DNA of 64,000 bases from NCBI RefSeq assembly GCF_002934265.1, contig NZ_PTIX01000006.1, forward strand, positions 62,001 to 126,000, in the 5' to 3' direction. Positions 25,105 through 33,369 of the stretch are shown here, piece after piece. The position numbers were made by a program, and so were the translations under genes. Origin of the DNA: Actinokineospora auranticolor. Lineage in GTDB: Bacteria > Actinomycetota > Actinomycetes > Mycobacteriales > Pseudonocardiaceae. The notes below the pieces were generated by a model. The model was not told the origin of the DNA. It saw only the letters and a program-made list of their open reading frames with translations, and ran no database searches. Each line of letters starts with the position of its first letter. Position 1 is the first letter of the stretch.

Positions 25105-27534
25105 TCAGGCGTGCGGCGGCCGCGCCCGGGCGGCCACCGGTTCGACGGCATCGAGCACCTGGTCCAGGTCGGCGCGGTGCAGCGCCAGCACCCCGTGCTC
25201 GCCGACCACCGGCGCGAGGTGCGCGACCAGGCGCACGACCGTGATCGCCTGGCCGAGCAGCACGCCGAACAGCTCGTCGGCGGTCGAGTCGAGCCGCGAC
25301 CGCGGCCACCGGGCCAGCAGCGCCGTGCCGAGCGCAGTGGCCAGCCGGTCGGGCCGCGGGTCGCCCGCGAGGTGCAGGCGGGACGTGAGCACGACGAACA
25401 GCTCCGCCCACTGCGGGGTCAGCGGCCGCCACGCCGACCGGGCGAGCGCGTCGGCCACGGCCTCCGCGGTCTCCTCCGCCCGGGACAGGCGCACCACGAG
25501 GTCGGCCACCTCGGCGACCGGGGCCCGCTCGGCCACGCCCCGCAGGCGGTTGCGCAGGATCGCGACCGCCAGCTCCGGGTCGTCGGCCAGCAGCGGGAGC
25601 CAGCGCGCGGCGCTGGGCCGGGCGAGCAGCCGACCGTCCCGACGGGCCTCGTCCGCCACGACCTCGACCACCGGCGCCACTACGGCCGTGTCACCCCCCA
25701 GGTGCCACAACGCGTCGAGCACGTCGTCGACCTCCGCGCCCGCGCCCCACCCGGGGTCCAGCCGCTCGGCGACCCGGGTGACCACCGCGGTCCGACGGCC
25801 GAGGGAGAGCCCGCTCGAGTCGACCCGCCGGCGCAGCGCCTCCCGGTACCGCCTGCCCGCGTGCAGCGACCTGGAGGGCTCCAGGTCGGCACCCGCCAGC
25901 AGGAAATCGGCCGCGGCCTGCTGCTCCGGGTCGGTGAGCGGCACCTTGGTCAGCGCCACGCCCCACTCCGACCAGTCGACGGGCGCGCTTTCCAGGTACG
26001 CCAGCACGCCCGCCATGAGCCCCCGCACGGCGGTCCGACCGGTCCGGGCGGCGAGGCCGATCAGCTCCCGCACGACGGTCCCGTCGATGCCGTGCAGGAC
26101 CCGGATGTCCTCGGCCTCGGCCGCTCCGGTGTCGCCGGTCGCGACGCGGAAGGGACGGCTGATCCGGGTCCACGCGGTGGGCTCGTCCGCCTGACCCGCC
26201 AGGGTGCGCAGCAGGTAACCGGGGTGGCCGTCGGCGGCCACGAGCGCGCGGGCCAGGCCGATGGCGAGGTGCGGGGAACCGTTGACCGCGCGGGCGATCT
26301 CATCTGTCCACTCCGGACTTTCGCCGAGCCGGACCAGCACCTCGATCACCCGGCCGAGGTGCCCGCCGAACGCCGACGACCCGGTCCCGGGGGCCAGCGC
26401 GTCGAGGAAGTCGGCCCGCGAGCCGGTCGCGGCGGCCAGGTCGGCCAACGCGAGCACGGACCCGGCCCGCCACTCCGGCCGCCGCAGCCGCACACCCGCG
26501 ACCCGGGCCAGGTGCGCGGTCGCGCCCGGCTCCCAGTGCGCGGCGAGCCAGGTGGCGTCGCGGCGGACGTCCTCCGGGCAGGCCACGTCGAGGTAGCCGA
26601 TCAGCAGGCCGAGGCGCGACCGCGGGTCGAGCGCGGCGAACATGCCCCGCTCGTCGAGGGCGCGCACCTGCTCCGGCCGCAGCGTGCGGTCGGCCGCGGC
26701 GCGCAGCACGGCCTTGACCTGGTCGAACCCGGCGAGGGCGGCCCGCACGGCACCGAGGTCGCGGTCCCGCGCGTCCGGGAGGCCCGCGAGGTAGCGGGCG
26801 ACCGCGTCCCGGCCGTGCTGCTCGCAGTACCCGACGAGCAGGTCGCGGTAGGCGCGCGCGGCGGGACCGAGCGACCCGACCGCCTCCCCGGTGCGGACGT
26901 CCACCACCCGGTCGCCCGGCTCCGCGGTCGCCTTGCAGCTCAACACCATCCGGAACCCGGCGTCGGACCAGCACGCCGCGGTCAGCCAGGACAGCGCGCC
27001 CGCGGGCAGCAACGCGGCGACCGAGTCGAGCAGCGCCAACCGGGACGCCAGGTCCAGCCGGTCCGCGCCGACCAGCGCCACGGGCCCCGCGACGACCAGC
27101 GCGGCCACGGTGGCGGCCACGTGCCAGGGAAAACCGCGCCTCGGCTCGACCGGCTCGACGCGCGTCGGTGGCTCGTCGCGCCACCGGTCCACCGCGTGGT
27201 GCAGGGCGGTGAACGTGCCGGAGAAGCCGTCCAGCGGGACGCACAGGAACCGGGTGACGGCGATGGGTCGGCTCGTGGCGTCGACCTGGTCGGACCACGC
27301 CCGGACCGCCACCCCCAGGTGGGTCCGGTCGTCGGACCGCACGGGCACGAACCACACCCACGGCAGGGCCGCGGCACCCTCGGCGTCCACGGCGGGCGAG
27401 TGGCCCGGGGCCGCGTCGAGCAGGATCGCGGTGAGTTGGGCGTGGGTGAACGGTTCGGCGCTGGCCGCCAGCACCGCGTAGTCGGCGTCGTCGCCGGGCC
27501 GCTTGCCGACCACGGCCCAGCCCGGCCCGCTCAT
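25105..27534 (-). CDS. GTPase-associated protein (GAP1-like), 809 aa
   Basis: The ATG at 27534 overlaps the GTPase stop as ATGA. The N-terminal ~120 residues (MSGPGWAVVGKRPGDDADYA) form a beta-rich module with FVPVRSDDRTHLGVAVRAW and FTALHHAVDRW. Then comes a segment of the form LLDSVAALLPAGALSWLTAA CW, and a long alpha-helical solenoid to the end with repeated LARALVA, LGLLIGYLDVA and LLADDPELAVAILRN helices. This layout fits the GTPase-associated protein 1 family described for predicted NTP-dependent conflict systems (family knowledge; domain match by eye). It has no signal peptide or catalytic motif that I can identify. Its position directly after the GTPase suggests a regulator or effector of it. 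Confidence 0.75.
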   Translation of the reverse strand: MSGPGWAVVGKRPGDDADYAVLAASAEPFTHAQLTAILLDAAPGHSPAVDAEGAAALPWVWFVPVRSDDRTHLGVAVRAWSDQVDATSRPIAVTRFLCVPLDGFSGTFTALHHAVDRWRDEPPTRVEPVEPRRGFPWHVAATVAALVVAGPVALVGADRLDLASRLALLDSVAALLPAGALSWLTAACWSDAGFRMVLSCKATAEPGDRVVDVRTGEAVGSLGPAARAYRDLLVGYCEQHGRDAVARYLAGLPDARDRDLGAVRAALAGFDQVKAVLRAAADRTLRPEQVRALDERGMFAALDPRSRLGLLIGYLDVACPEDVRRDATWLAAHWEPGATAHLARVAGVRLRRPEWRAGSVLALADLAAATGSRADFLDALAPGTGSSAFGGHLGRVIEVLVRLGESPEWTDEIARAVNGSPHLAIGLARALVAADGHPGYLLRTLAGQADEPTAWTRISRPFRVATGDTGAAEAEDIRVLHGIDGTVVRELIGLAARTGRTAVRGLMAGVLAYLESAPVDWSEWGVALTKVPLTDPEQQAAADFLLAGADLEPSRSLHAGRRYREALRRRVDSSGLSLGRRTAVVTRVAERLDPGWGAGAEVDDVLDALWHLGGDTAVVAPVVEVVADEARRDGRLLARPSAARWLPLLADDPELAVAILRNRLRGVAERAPVAEVADLVVRLSRAEETAEAVADALARSAWRPLTPQWAELFVVLTSRLHLAGDPRPDRLATALGTALLARWPRSRLDSTADELFGVLLGQAITVVRLVAHLAPVVGEHGVLALHRADLDQVLDAVEPVAARARPPHA

Positions 27535-28535
27535 CGCCGCTGGTCCTGACGGACCGAGTCGTGCAGCCACAGCAGGGGCTCGAGCACGTTGATCGGCCGG
27601 ACCGCGTCGCGGATCCGCAGGGCGTCGCCGTCGTAGTGGGTGTTGAGGAAGTCGTTGAGCTGGAAGCGCTTGCGGCCGATGTTGAAGCCGATGGACGAGC
27701 TGACGAAGTAGCCGAGCGTGTCGAAGTACTGGCGCAGGCCGCTTTCCACCAGGTCGGCGTTGCTGCCCGGGTCCGCGCACAGCGAGGCGAAGTACTGCCG
27801 GGCCCGGTCCGGGGAAACCTCGGGCATGTGCGGGGGAGTGGTGGAGCGGACGGTGTAGCCGCTGCGGCGCGCGTGGTCGAAGACCTCGTAGTCGTCGAAC
27901 TTGCTGACACAGACCGCGACGCGGTGCGGTAACCGTGGGCCGGGGAACGTCTCGTTCTCCATGACCTTGCCGGTCAACCGTTGCAGGACACCGTGGAAGT
28001 AGCGGAAAGCGTCGCGCTCGCGCTCCTCGCGCTGGGGGTCGAAGAGGAAGATGATGCCGTCGCAGTGGTGCAGGTGGTCGATGAGCCGGGCGTCGGGCTT
28101 GACCGCGGTCGACGCCTGGGCGCCCGCGATGGCGAAGTCGGCGCCGGTCTCGTCGACGGGGGAGCCGTCGTAGAAGCGACCGGGCACGTCGAGCACGTCC
28201 AGCTCGAACGACAGCGTCTCCGGTGGTCGCTTCTGCCACCGGAGACGCTGTCCGGTGTGGACACCGCTGAACCGGAACGACAGGCCGCGGCTGTCGTCGG
28301 TGGCGGTGGGGAAGCGCTTCTCGGTGGCCAGCCGGTGCACCGACTCGACCAGGAACCGCACGGAGGCGTCGTCGCGCCCGCTCATGATCCAGTCGACCGG
28401 GCCCGCGCCCTGCGCCCGGGTCGTGGCGATCTGCAGCGCGGCCAGGAACGTGGTCTTCCCGCTGCCCGGCGGGCCCCACAGCCCGAGCCGCACCGAGGTG
28501 GCGGGCTCCGGGCGGTACCGCTGCGGTCCGATCAT
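27531..28535 (-). CDS. TRAFAC-type P-loop GTPase of conflict operon
   Basis: A 334-residue GTPase. The Walker A is GPPGSGKTTF (residues 21-30), the switch/Walker B motif is LDVLDVPGRF (DVPG at 116-119), and the base-recognition motif is SKFD (211-214), a variant of NKxD preceded by VAVCV. HCDGIIFLFDP before it is the expected strand. ATG 28535 overlaps the SPFH stop as TGATG, and its stop overlaps the next ATG. A GTG one codon upstream is possible. The order of these motifs and the partner genes match the TRAFAC-clade GTPases of GAP1-containing systems (family knowledge). GTP hydrolysis is likely the energy or timing switch of the operon. Confidence 0.88.
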   Translation of the reverse strand: MIGPQRYRPEPATSVRLGLWGPPGSGKTTFLAALQIATTRAQGAGPVDWIMSGRDDASVRFLVESVHRLATEKRFPTATDDSRGLSFRFSGVHTGQRLRWQKRPPETLSFELDVLDVPGRFYDGSPVDETGADFAIAGAQASTAVKPDARLIDHLHHCDGIIFLFDPQREERERDAFRYFHGVLQRLTGKVMENETFPGPRLPHRVAVCVSKFDDYEVFDHARRSGYTVRSTTPPHMPEVSPDRARQYFASLCADPGSNADLVESGLRQYFDTLGYFVSSSIGFNIGRKRFQLNDFLNTHYDGDALRIRDAVRPINVLEPLLWLHDSVRQDQRR

Positions 28536-30085
28536 CACTCCGCCTCGGCCTGCTCGCCCGAGTGCCGCAGCTCCTTGGCGCCGCGCATGCCCTGCAGGCC
28601 CATCACCAGGTCGCGGGCCTGCATGAACGGCATGGCCTGCAGCAGCGACGCGGTGACCCCGCTGTCGCCGCCCACGTACTGCGGCACGTCGCCCTTGACC
28701 AGCTCGGCGACGATCTTCTGCAGCGCGGTGTGCTCCGAGCCCAGCAGCTCGACCATGACGTTGAGCTCGGTGTACTCCAGCCTGCGGCGCTGCTCCTCGA
28801 CCTTGACCCGCTGCAGCTCGATCTCGCTGGTGGCCCGCTCGTTGATCACCTGCGCCTCCAGCCCCTCCAGCTTGGCCCGCTCCAGCTTGGTCCGCTCGAA
28901 CTGCACCGCGATCGCCTTGCGGTGCTCGTTGAGCTGCTGGTCGTCGAACTCGAAGTCGCCGATCGTGGTGCTGATCGCCCGCACCCCGGTCAGGTCGAGC
29001 GCGTGGCGCACCTCCGAGGCCAGCTCGTTGGACACCTCGTCGCGGCGGGTCAGGAACTCGATGATCCGGGCCCGGCCGGAGATCCGGCGGAAGTAGCCGT
29101 CGACGGTGGCGGCCAGCTCCTTCTCCACGAACCCCTTCACCGCGGCCCGACCGGAGGAGCCGAGGTCGCCGAAGCGGCGCACCAGCCGGGGCGCGGCCTC
29201 GGCGGGGATCTGCACGGTCTGCTTCATGTCCAGCCGCACCGTGTGGCCCTGCACGTCCAGCTTGATCTGGTCGAGGGAGACGTCCAGGTTGTCCTCGGAC
29301 TTGGGGTCCTCGTTCCACTCCAGCACCAGCACCCGGGTCGGGATCCGCACGACGTGCGCGAACCAGGGGTTGATCAGGTACCGGCCGCCCTCGTCCAGGG
29401 TCTCCTCCTGCACCCCGCGCTGGCCGCCGCCCGCCAGGAACACCCAGGGCTTGCGGTAGCTCTCGTGCCCGTCGACCACCGCCCCGGCCTGGTTGCGCTC
29501 GACCGGGGCCTTGGTGCCGAAGTGGGTGACCACGACACCGATCTCGCCGACCCGCAGCTCGATCTCGCGCAGCGACTCGGGCTCCAGGCCCTCGCGACGG
29601 GCCGCGACCTGGCGGTCCACCGTGATCACCTCGAAGACCTCGGGGTTGATCGCGTAGGCACCGCTGGGCAGCACCAGCGGCTGGCGGCCCTGCTCGCCAC
29701 CGCGGCGCAGGAACCGCTCGGCGTCCTGGAAGAAGTCGCAGTCCACGTGCGCGGCCAGGCCGTCGCCGGAGGAGCGCACCGCGCCCGCCCTGGCCACGAC
29801 GAGCCCGATGGTGCCGCTGGGGACGCGGACGTACGGGACGTGCTTGACGTGGAAGTGGAAGGGCCGCGTCCAGTAGCGGGTGTTGGCGGGCACCAACTGG
29901 GCCTGGGGGCCGGGCGCGCCGAAGACGCTGACGGCGGCGTTGTCACCGACCCGGTGCGCGCCGCGCTTGCGGTAGATGACGCCGACGTGGCCGTTCGGCA
30001 CGCGCCTGCGGCCGGTCGAGCCGAACCAGAAGCCGAGGACCAGCACCAGCAGCACGCCGCCGCCTGCGGCCACGATCGTGGACAC
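28535..30085 (-). CDS. SPFH/Band 7-domain membrane protein
   Basis: The 516-residue product has one N-terminal membrane segment (about 4-22, AAGGGVLLVLVLGFWFG), two SPFH-like regions (VPNGHVGVIYRKRGAHRVG and REIELRVGEIGVVVTHFG) and the flotillin-like part (FVEKELAATVDGYFRRISGR, VRAISTTIGDFEFDDQQLNE). A long helical coiled coil (about 395-450, rich in E/R/L/K) and a Gly/Met-containing tail complete it. SPFH proteins oligomerise into membrane rings or microdomains. The GTG at 30085 lies six bases after the upstream stop, and its own stop overlaps the GTPase start. It is expected to build the membrane platform of the system. Confidence 0.88.
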   Translation of the reverse strand: MSTIVAAGGGVLLVLVLGFWFGSTGRRRVPNGHVGVIYRKRGAHRVGDNAAVSVFGAPGPQAQLVPANTRYWTRPFHFHVKHVPYVRVPSGTIGLVVARAGAVRSSGDGLAAHVDCDFFQDAERFLRRGGEQGRQPLVLPSGAYAINPEVFEVITVDRQVAARREGLEPESLREIELRVGEIGVVVTHFGTKAPVERNQAGAVVDGHESYRKPWVFLAGGGQRGVQEETLDEGGRYLINPWFAHVVRIPTRVLVLEWNEDPKSEDNLDVSLDQIKLDVQGHTVRLDMKQTVQIPAEAAPRLVRRFGDLGSSGRAAVKGFVEKELAATVDGYFRRISGRARIIEFLTRRDEVSNELASEVRHALDLTGVRAISTTIGDFEFDDQQLNEHRKAIAVQFERTKLERAKLEGLEAQVINERATSEIELQRVKVEEQRRRLEYTELNVMVELLGSEHTALQKIVAELVKGDVPQYVGGDSGVTASLLQAMPFMQARDLVMGLQGMRGAKELRHSGEQAEAE

Positions 30086-30091
30086 CGCGCA

Positions 30092-31291
30092 TCACTCCCA
30101 ATCCTGGATTCGCTGGTGCACGGTCATGACGGTGCGCTTCCACTCGTCCCGCCACTCGGGGAAGCACTCGCGGTCGGGGTGCCGCAGCGTCGGGTAGAAG
30201 GGGCGGTCGCGGGTGGCGCGGGCGGTGAACCCCGGGTAGCGCCGCGCCGGGTCGTCGGACCACCACCCGAGGCGCTCGCACAGCTCGTCGAAGCGGCTGT
30301 CGCGCAGGCCGAGCCCGGCGAGCAGGTGGCGCTGCGCGCGGAAACCCCAGCGGTCGCCGGAGAACTCGGACCAGGGTTTGTCGAGCGCGGCGAAGAGGGC
30401 GAGGGGGAGGTTGGGGCCGTCGGCGGTGCGGACCGTGCCCTGGAGGGTGCGGTCGACGGCCTCGAGGACGGCCATGGTGGTGAGGTTGTCGGCGGCGAGG
30501 ACGTCGTCGTGGGACAGTGCCGCGGCCACCGCCGCCACGGCCTTCTCGACGGCGGGGCCCAGCGGTGGGCTCGGCGGTCGTTCGGGCGGTTTCGGCGGGT
30601 CCGGGTCCGCGGGGCGGACGGGCTCGGGCGTGGCCAGCTCCGCGACGACGTCGGCGAGGTTGCGGGGCTTCGGGGGCGGCAGCGGCGGGGCGTGTCCGAT
30701 GACGCGGAGGTGGGCGGCCTGGTGGAAGCCCTTCTGCCGCGAGTGCACGATCACGTTGGTGAAGTCGGCGCGGCGCAGGCCGTGCATCTCCGGCTCGACC
30801 GCAGCCTCGAACAGCTTGCCGCACAGGATCTGCACCACGGTGGCGGTCGGCACGTCGACCAGCGCGGCGCGGGCCTGCTGCGCGTTGAGCAGGCGGTTGA
30901 GCACGGTCATCCCGACACCGGCCCATCCCAGGTCGGCCGGGGAGAAGACGTCGAAGACCATAGCCAGGCGCAGTTGCAGCGACCGGGTCGGGTTGGCGCG
31001 GTTGTGGTCGGCCAACGCGCGGTCGAGCGTCATGGGGAAGTCGCGGACGACCGGCACCAGGTTGACGTCACCGGGCAGCAGGGCGACTTCCCCGTCACCG
31101 GCGGAGTCGCGTTCCCACTGGCCCCGGTCCAGGTACGCGGCCGCGGCCGCCAGGTCGAGCACGCGGTTGAGGGCGCGCTGCACCTCGTCCTGTTCCCAAT
31201 GCGTGAACCGGTGGTAGTCGCGGATGTCGACCCCGATCGCCACCCGCTTGTACAGCCCTGGGGGCACCCGGCTCGTCCCACCTTCGCCCAT
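30092..31291 (-). CDS. Class III nucleotide-cyclase-like protein with C-terminal effector-associated-like domain
   Basis: First gene of the five-gene operon, 399 residues. RVAIGVDIRDYHRFT (Asp22) and SAGDGEVALLP (Asp66) reproduce the two metal-binding aspartates of class III nucleotidyl cyclases, with the canonical 44-residue spacing. LQLRLAMVFDVF and VLNRLLNAQQARAAL then fit the later cyclase strands and helix. A proline-rich linker (about 210-250) separates a C-terminal helical domain (about 250-399, ending FPEWRDEWKRTVMTVHQRIQ DWE). I do not see the usual substrate-selecting residues with certainty, so the nucleotide made, if any, is unknown. It starts at ATG 31291; a longer N-terminus is possible. 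It is divergent from the LRR-like gene. Confidence 0.65.
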   Translation of the reverse strand: MGEGGTSRVPPGLYKRVAIGVDIRDYHRFTHWEQDEVQRALNRVLDLAAAAAYLDRGQWERDSAGDGEVALLPGDVNLVPVVRDFPMTLDRALADHNRANPTRSLQLRLAMVFDVFSPADLGWAGVGMTVLNRLLNAQQARAALVDVPTATVVQILCGKLFEAAVEPEMHGLRRADFTNVIVHSRQKGFHQAAHLRVIGHAPPLPPPKPRNLADVVAELATPEPVRPADPDPPKPPERPPSPPLGPAVEKAVAAVAAALSHDDVLAADNLTTMAVLEAVDRTLQGTVRTADGPNLPLALFAALDKPWSEFSGDRWGFRAQRHLLAGLGLRDSRFDELCERLGWWSDDPARRYPGFTARATRDRPFYPTLRHPDRECFPEWRDEWKRTVMTVHQRIQDWE

Positions 31292-31511
31292 GGGCACCAG
31301 TGTCCCCACCCGCCAAAGCAAAGTCGGACAACAGCGCCAAATGTCCAGTTGTTGTCAACCACCGGCGGCGGGTCCACTGGAGACGAAGATCGCGACCACC
31401 CCGTCCGCCCCGCGCGGGTCCGACACCCCGTGTCCAGGAGTCGCCGGGTCTTGCCACGCGACCACAAAGGACGGACCATGCCTTGAGCCACAGAGGAACC
31501 AGGAGGGGCAG

Positions 31512-32357
31512 GTGCCGGTCAAGCCGTACGGGAAAGGCGAGAAGCGCGGTCTGCACGTGGACGGTGTCCCGTGGAGCGACGAGATCACCCAGCGCTACGT
31601 CGACGAGGGCTGCCACGGCCTCGTCCTGGGCGGACCGCTGGCCGACCTGGACTTCCTGCCCGACGTCCCCGACCTCCGCTTCCTCAGCCTCATGCGCGGG
31701 GTCGCCGACTGCTCGGCGATCTCCCGGGTCCCGACCCTGGAGTTCCTCTCACTGGCGACCGACAGCCGCGGCACCTTCACCTTCGAAGGCATGGAAAACC
31801 TCCGAATACTCGAGACGCCGTACCAGAAGAAGTGGATGCCCGGCCTGGCCGACCTCCGCGAAATCCACAGCCTGATGGTCTACTTCTGGCCCAAAGAACA
31901 ACCGGACCTCACCATCCTCGGCGACAAGCCCAACCTCACCGACCTCCGCCTGCAGTTCAAGCGGACCGCCCACGTCTCGCTTGCCGGCCTGACCGCACCC
32001 CAGCTGAAAACCTTCAACCTCTACGACGGCCGGATAACGGACCCCGACCTCTTCGCCAATTTCCCGCTACTCGAGGACATGACCTTCTACAGCACGAAGG
32101 TCCACAACCTCGATTTCGTCAAGGCCCTCCCGATCCTGAAGAACCTGGGCATCGAAAACGGCGGCGACATCGACTCCGTCACCCCGCTGGCGAACCACCC
32201 CACCCTGGAACAGCTCGCGATCTCCGGCCGCACCACGATCACCGACGGCGACCTGCACCCCCTGCTCAACATCCCCAAGGCGAAGGGCATCGCCGTCGAG
32301 CGCAACGCGCCGCACTACTCCCACCGCGCCGCCGAGGTCCGCAAACTCCCCTGGTAG
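31512..32357 (+). CDS. Leucine-rich-repeat-like protein
   Basis: The 281-residue protein starts at a GTG with AGGAGGGG upstream (VPVKPYGKGEKRGLHVDGVP). It is built from irregular 20-24-residue units of the LxxLxxLxI type (LDFLPDVPDLRFLSLMRG, PTLEFLSLAT, LEDMTFYSTKVHNLDF, ILKNLGIENGGDIDSV), with no signal peptide or membrane segment, so it is a cytoplasmic repeat scaffold, probably binding a protein. It lies 220 bases from the divergent cyclase-like gene and converges with the XRE gene. There is no evidence that it belongs to the operon, but it could be divergently coregulated. Confidence 0.8.
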   Translation: MPVKPYGKGEKRGLHVDGVPWSDEITQRYVDEGCHGLVLGGPLADLDFLPDVPDLRFLSLMRGVADCSAISRVPTLEFLSLATDSRGTFTFEGMENLRILETPYQKKWMPGLADLREIHSLMVYFWPKEQPDLTILGDKPNLTDLRLQFKRTAHVSLAGLTAPQLKTFNLYDGRITDPDLFANFPLLEDMTFYSTKVHNLDFVKALPILKNLGIENGGDIDSVTPLANHPTLEQLAISGRTTITDGDLHPLLNIPKAKGIAVERNAPHYSHRAAEVRKLPW

Positions 32358-32451
32358 CTGAAACCAGCGCAACCGCACGCCCGCAGCGGCGTCCACCCTC
32401 AGGTAGAACCGGTCGGGAGATCGGTGTCAGGACTCCTGATTTCAGCGGCCG

Positions 32452-32823
32452 TCACTGCTCGCGCTGACGCGAGAACATGTCGTTGAGCCGAACCTGGATG
32501 TCGTCGAGCCGCTCGGCGATCTCGGCGAGGCGCAGCTCGACGGAGTCCATGCGAGACCCCATCGGCCCGGCCTCCGCGTCGTCACCGTCGTGGGGGTACC
32601 GACCGCGCAGCACGTCGGAGAGGTGGTCGGGCCGCAGCCCGAGGGCGAGGGACAAGGCCTCCAGCGTGCGCGCGCTACGGCGCCGCTCCACGGTGTGGTG
32701 CTGCAGCTCGCGCACGATGGCCTGCGAGACCTGCGACCGGTCCGCCAGCTCCCGCTGCCGCCACCCGAGCTCCCGCACCCGGTCGTTGATGCACTTGGCG
32801 ACCGCCGCCCAATCCTCCGACAC
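32452..32823 (-). CDS. XRE-family regulator with C-terminal coiled coil
   Basis: A 123-residue protein from a GTG at 32823: MSEDWAAVAKCINDRVRELG, then the helix-turn-helix WRQRELADRSQVSQAIVREL QHH, a linker of HTH_3-like helices (TLEALSLALGLRPDHLSDVLRG) and a short coiled coil (MDSVELRLAEIAERLDDIQVRLNDMF). The coiled coil suggests dimerisation in place of a ligand domain. GATTTCAGC occurs right after its 3' end (32438-32446) and again as an inverted repeat 110 bases upstream of its start, so these are candidate operator sequences (inference). It could regulate the island genes next to it. Confidence 0.85.
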   Translation of the reverse strand: MSEDWAAVAKCINDRVRELGWRQRELADRSQVSQAIVRELQHHTVERRRSARTLEALSLALGLRPDHLSDVLRGRYPHDGDDAEAGPMGSRMDSVELRLAEIAERLDDIQVRLNDMFSRQREQ

Positions 32824-32932
32824 GCATTCCTCCGCGCCCTCTCAGTAACGCGGACGATAATGCCTGCCCAGACGGATATCAGCGCAATCGACGCGACGAG
32901 TTCCGTGTCGGAATACAACCAAAAACCCGGCC

Positions 32933-32966
32933 GATTTCAGCATCTTAGCGCTGAAATCATAAGATG
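32933..32966. promoter_or_regulatory. Two overlapping inverted repeats upstream of the XRE gene
   Basis: GATTTCAGC/GCTGAAATC (32933-32941 with 32950-32958) and CATCTTA/TAAGATG (32941-32947 with 32960-32966) are perfect and overlap, so only one stem could form at a time. They sit in an AT-richer gap between the stop of the small gene at 32970 and the XRE start at 32823. They could serve as an operator for the XRE protein or as an alternative-fold terminator. No experimental support is available from sequence. Confidence 0.5.
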
Positions 32967-32969
32967 CCC

Positions 32970-33269
32970 TTAACTGCCTAAAACCATAAGAGGGCCACTT
33001 TGTGCACTACACACACACGAGCACACTAACACCCTCTTACACGCGAGGGACCGGACAGCCAACCCGGGCCATTCGGTCCCCAGCAGCGAAGACCCACCGC
33101 GCCCGCGGCTCAGACCAAGCTTCACCGTGAAGCCCTCCAGGTAAATCCACCCACCATTGGACTTGCCCTCGTACTTCGCAACCGGCGTACCGAAGTCCAC
33201 AAGCACCAAAGTCGTCAACGCGTGGTGAATGTTCTCCCACTTCTTCGCGGTCTCATGCGCCGACGGCAT
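32970..33269 (-). CDS. Small hypothetical protein near island
   Basis: ATG at 33269 is preceded by GGGAGGGGTGG, a strong ribosome site, so it is preferred over an upstream in-frame ATG. The 99-residue product (MPSAHETAKKWENIHHALTT then LVLVDFGTPVAKYEGKSNGGW) is unrecognised. The first 60 residues look like a compact domain; the Cys-rich end (RVLVCSCVCSAQSG) is unlike a normal fold and may reflect a frameshift or readthrough into non-coding sequence. Function unknown. Confidence 0.45.
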   Translation of the reverse strand: MPSAHETAKKWENIHHALTTLVLVDFGTPVAKYEGKSNGGWIYLEGFTVKLGLSRGRGGSSLLGTEWPGLAVRSLACKRVLVCSCVCSAQSGPLMVLGS

Positions 33270-33369
33270 AACCACCCCTCCCACGGTTTGCTGACATACC
33301 AACCCCCAAGTCGCACACAACCCGTGACCCGTTACGCGGCCGAACTCCCGTCAGGCCCGACGAAGTCGG

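Noticed and set aside
25105..28479. 1124-residue minus-strand open frame joining the GAP1 protein and GTPase region
   Set aside because: The first third is a shadow frame of the GTPase gene; the real start is the ATG at 27534 overlapping the GTPase stop.
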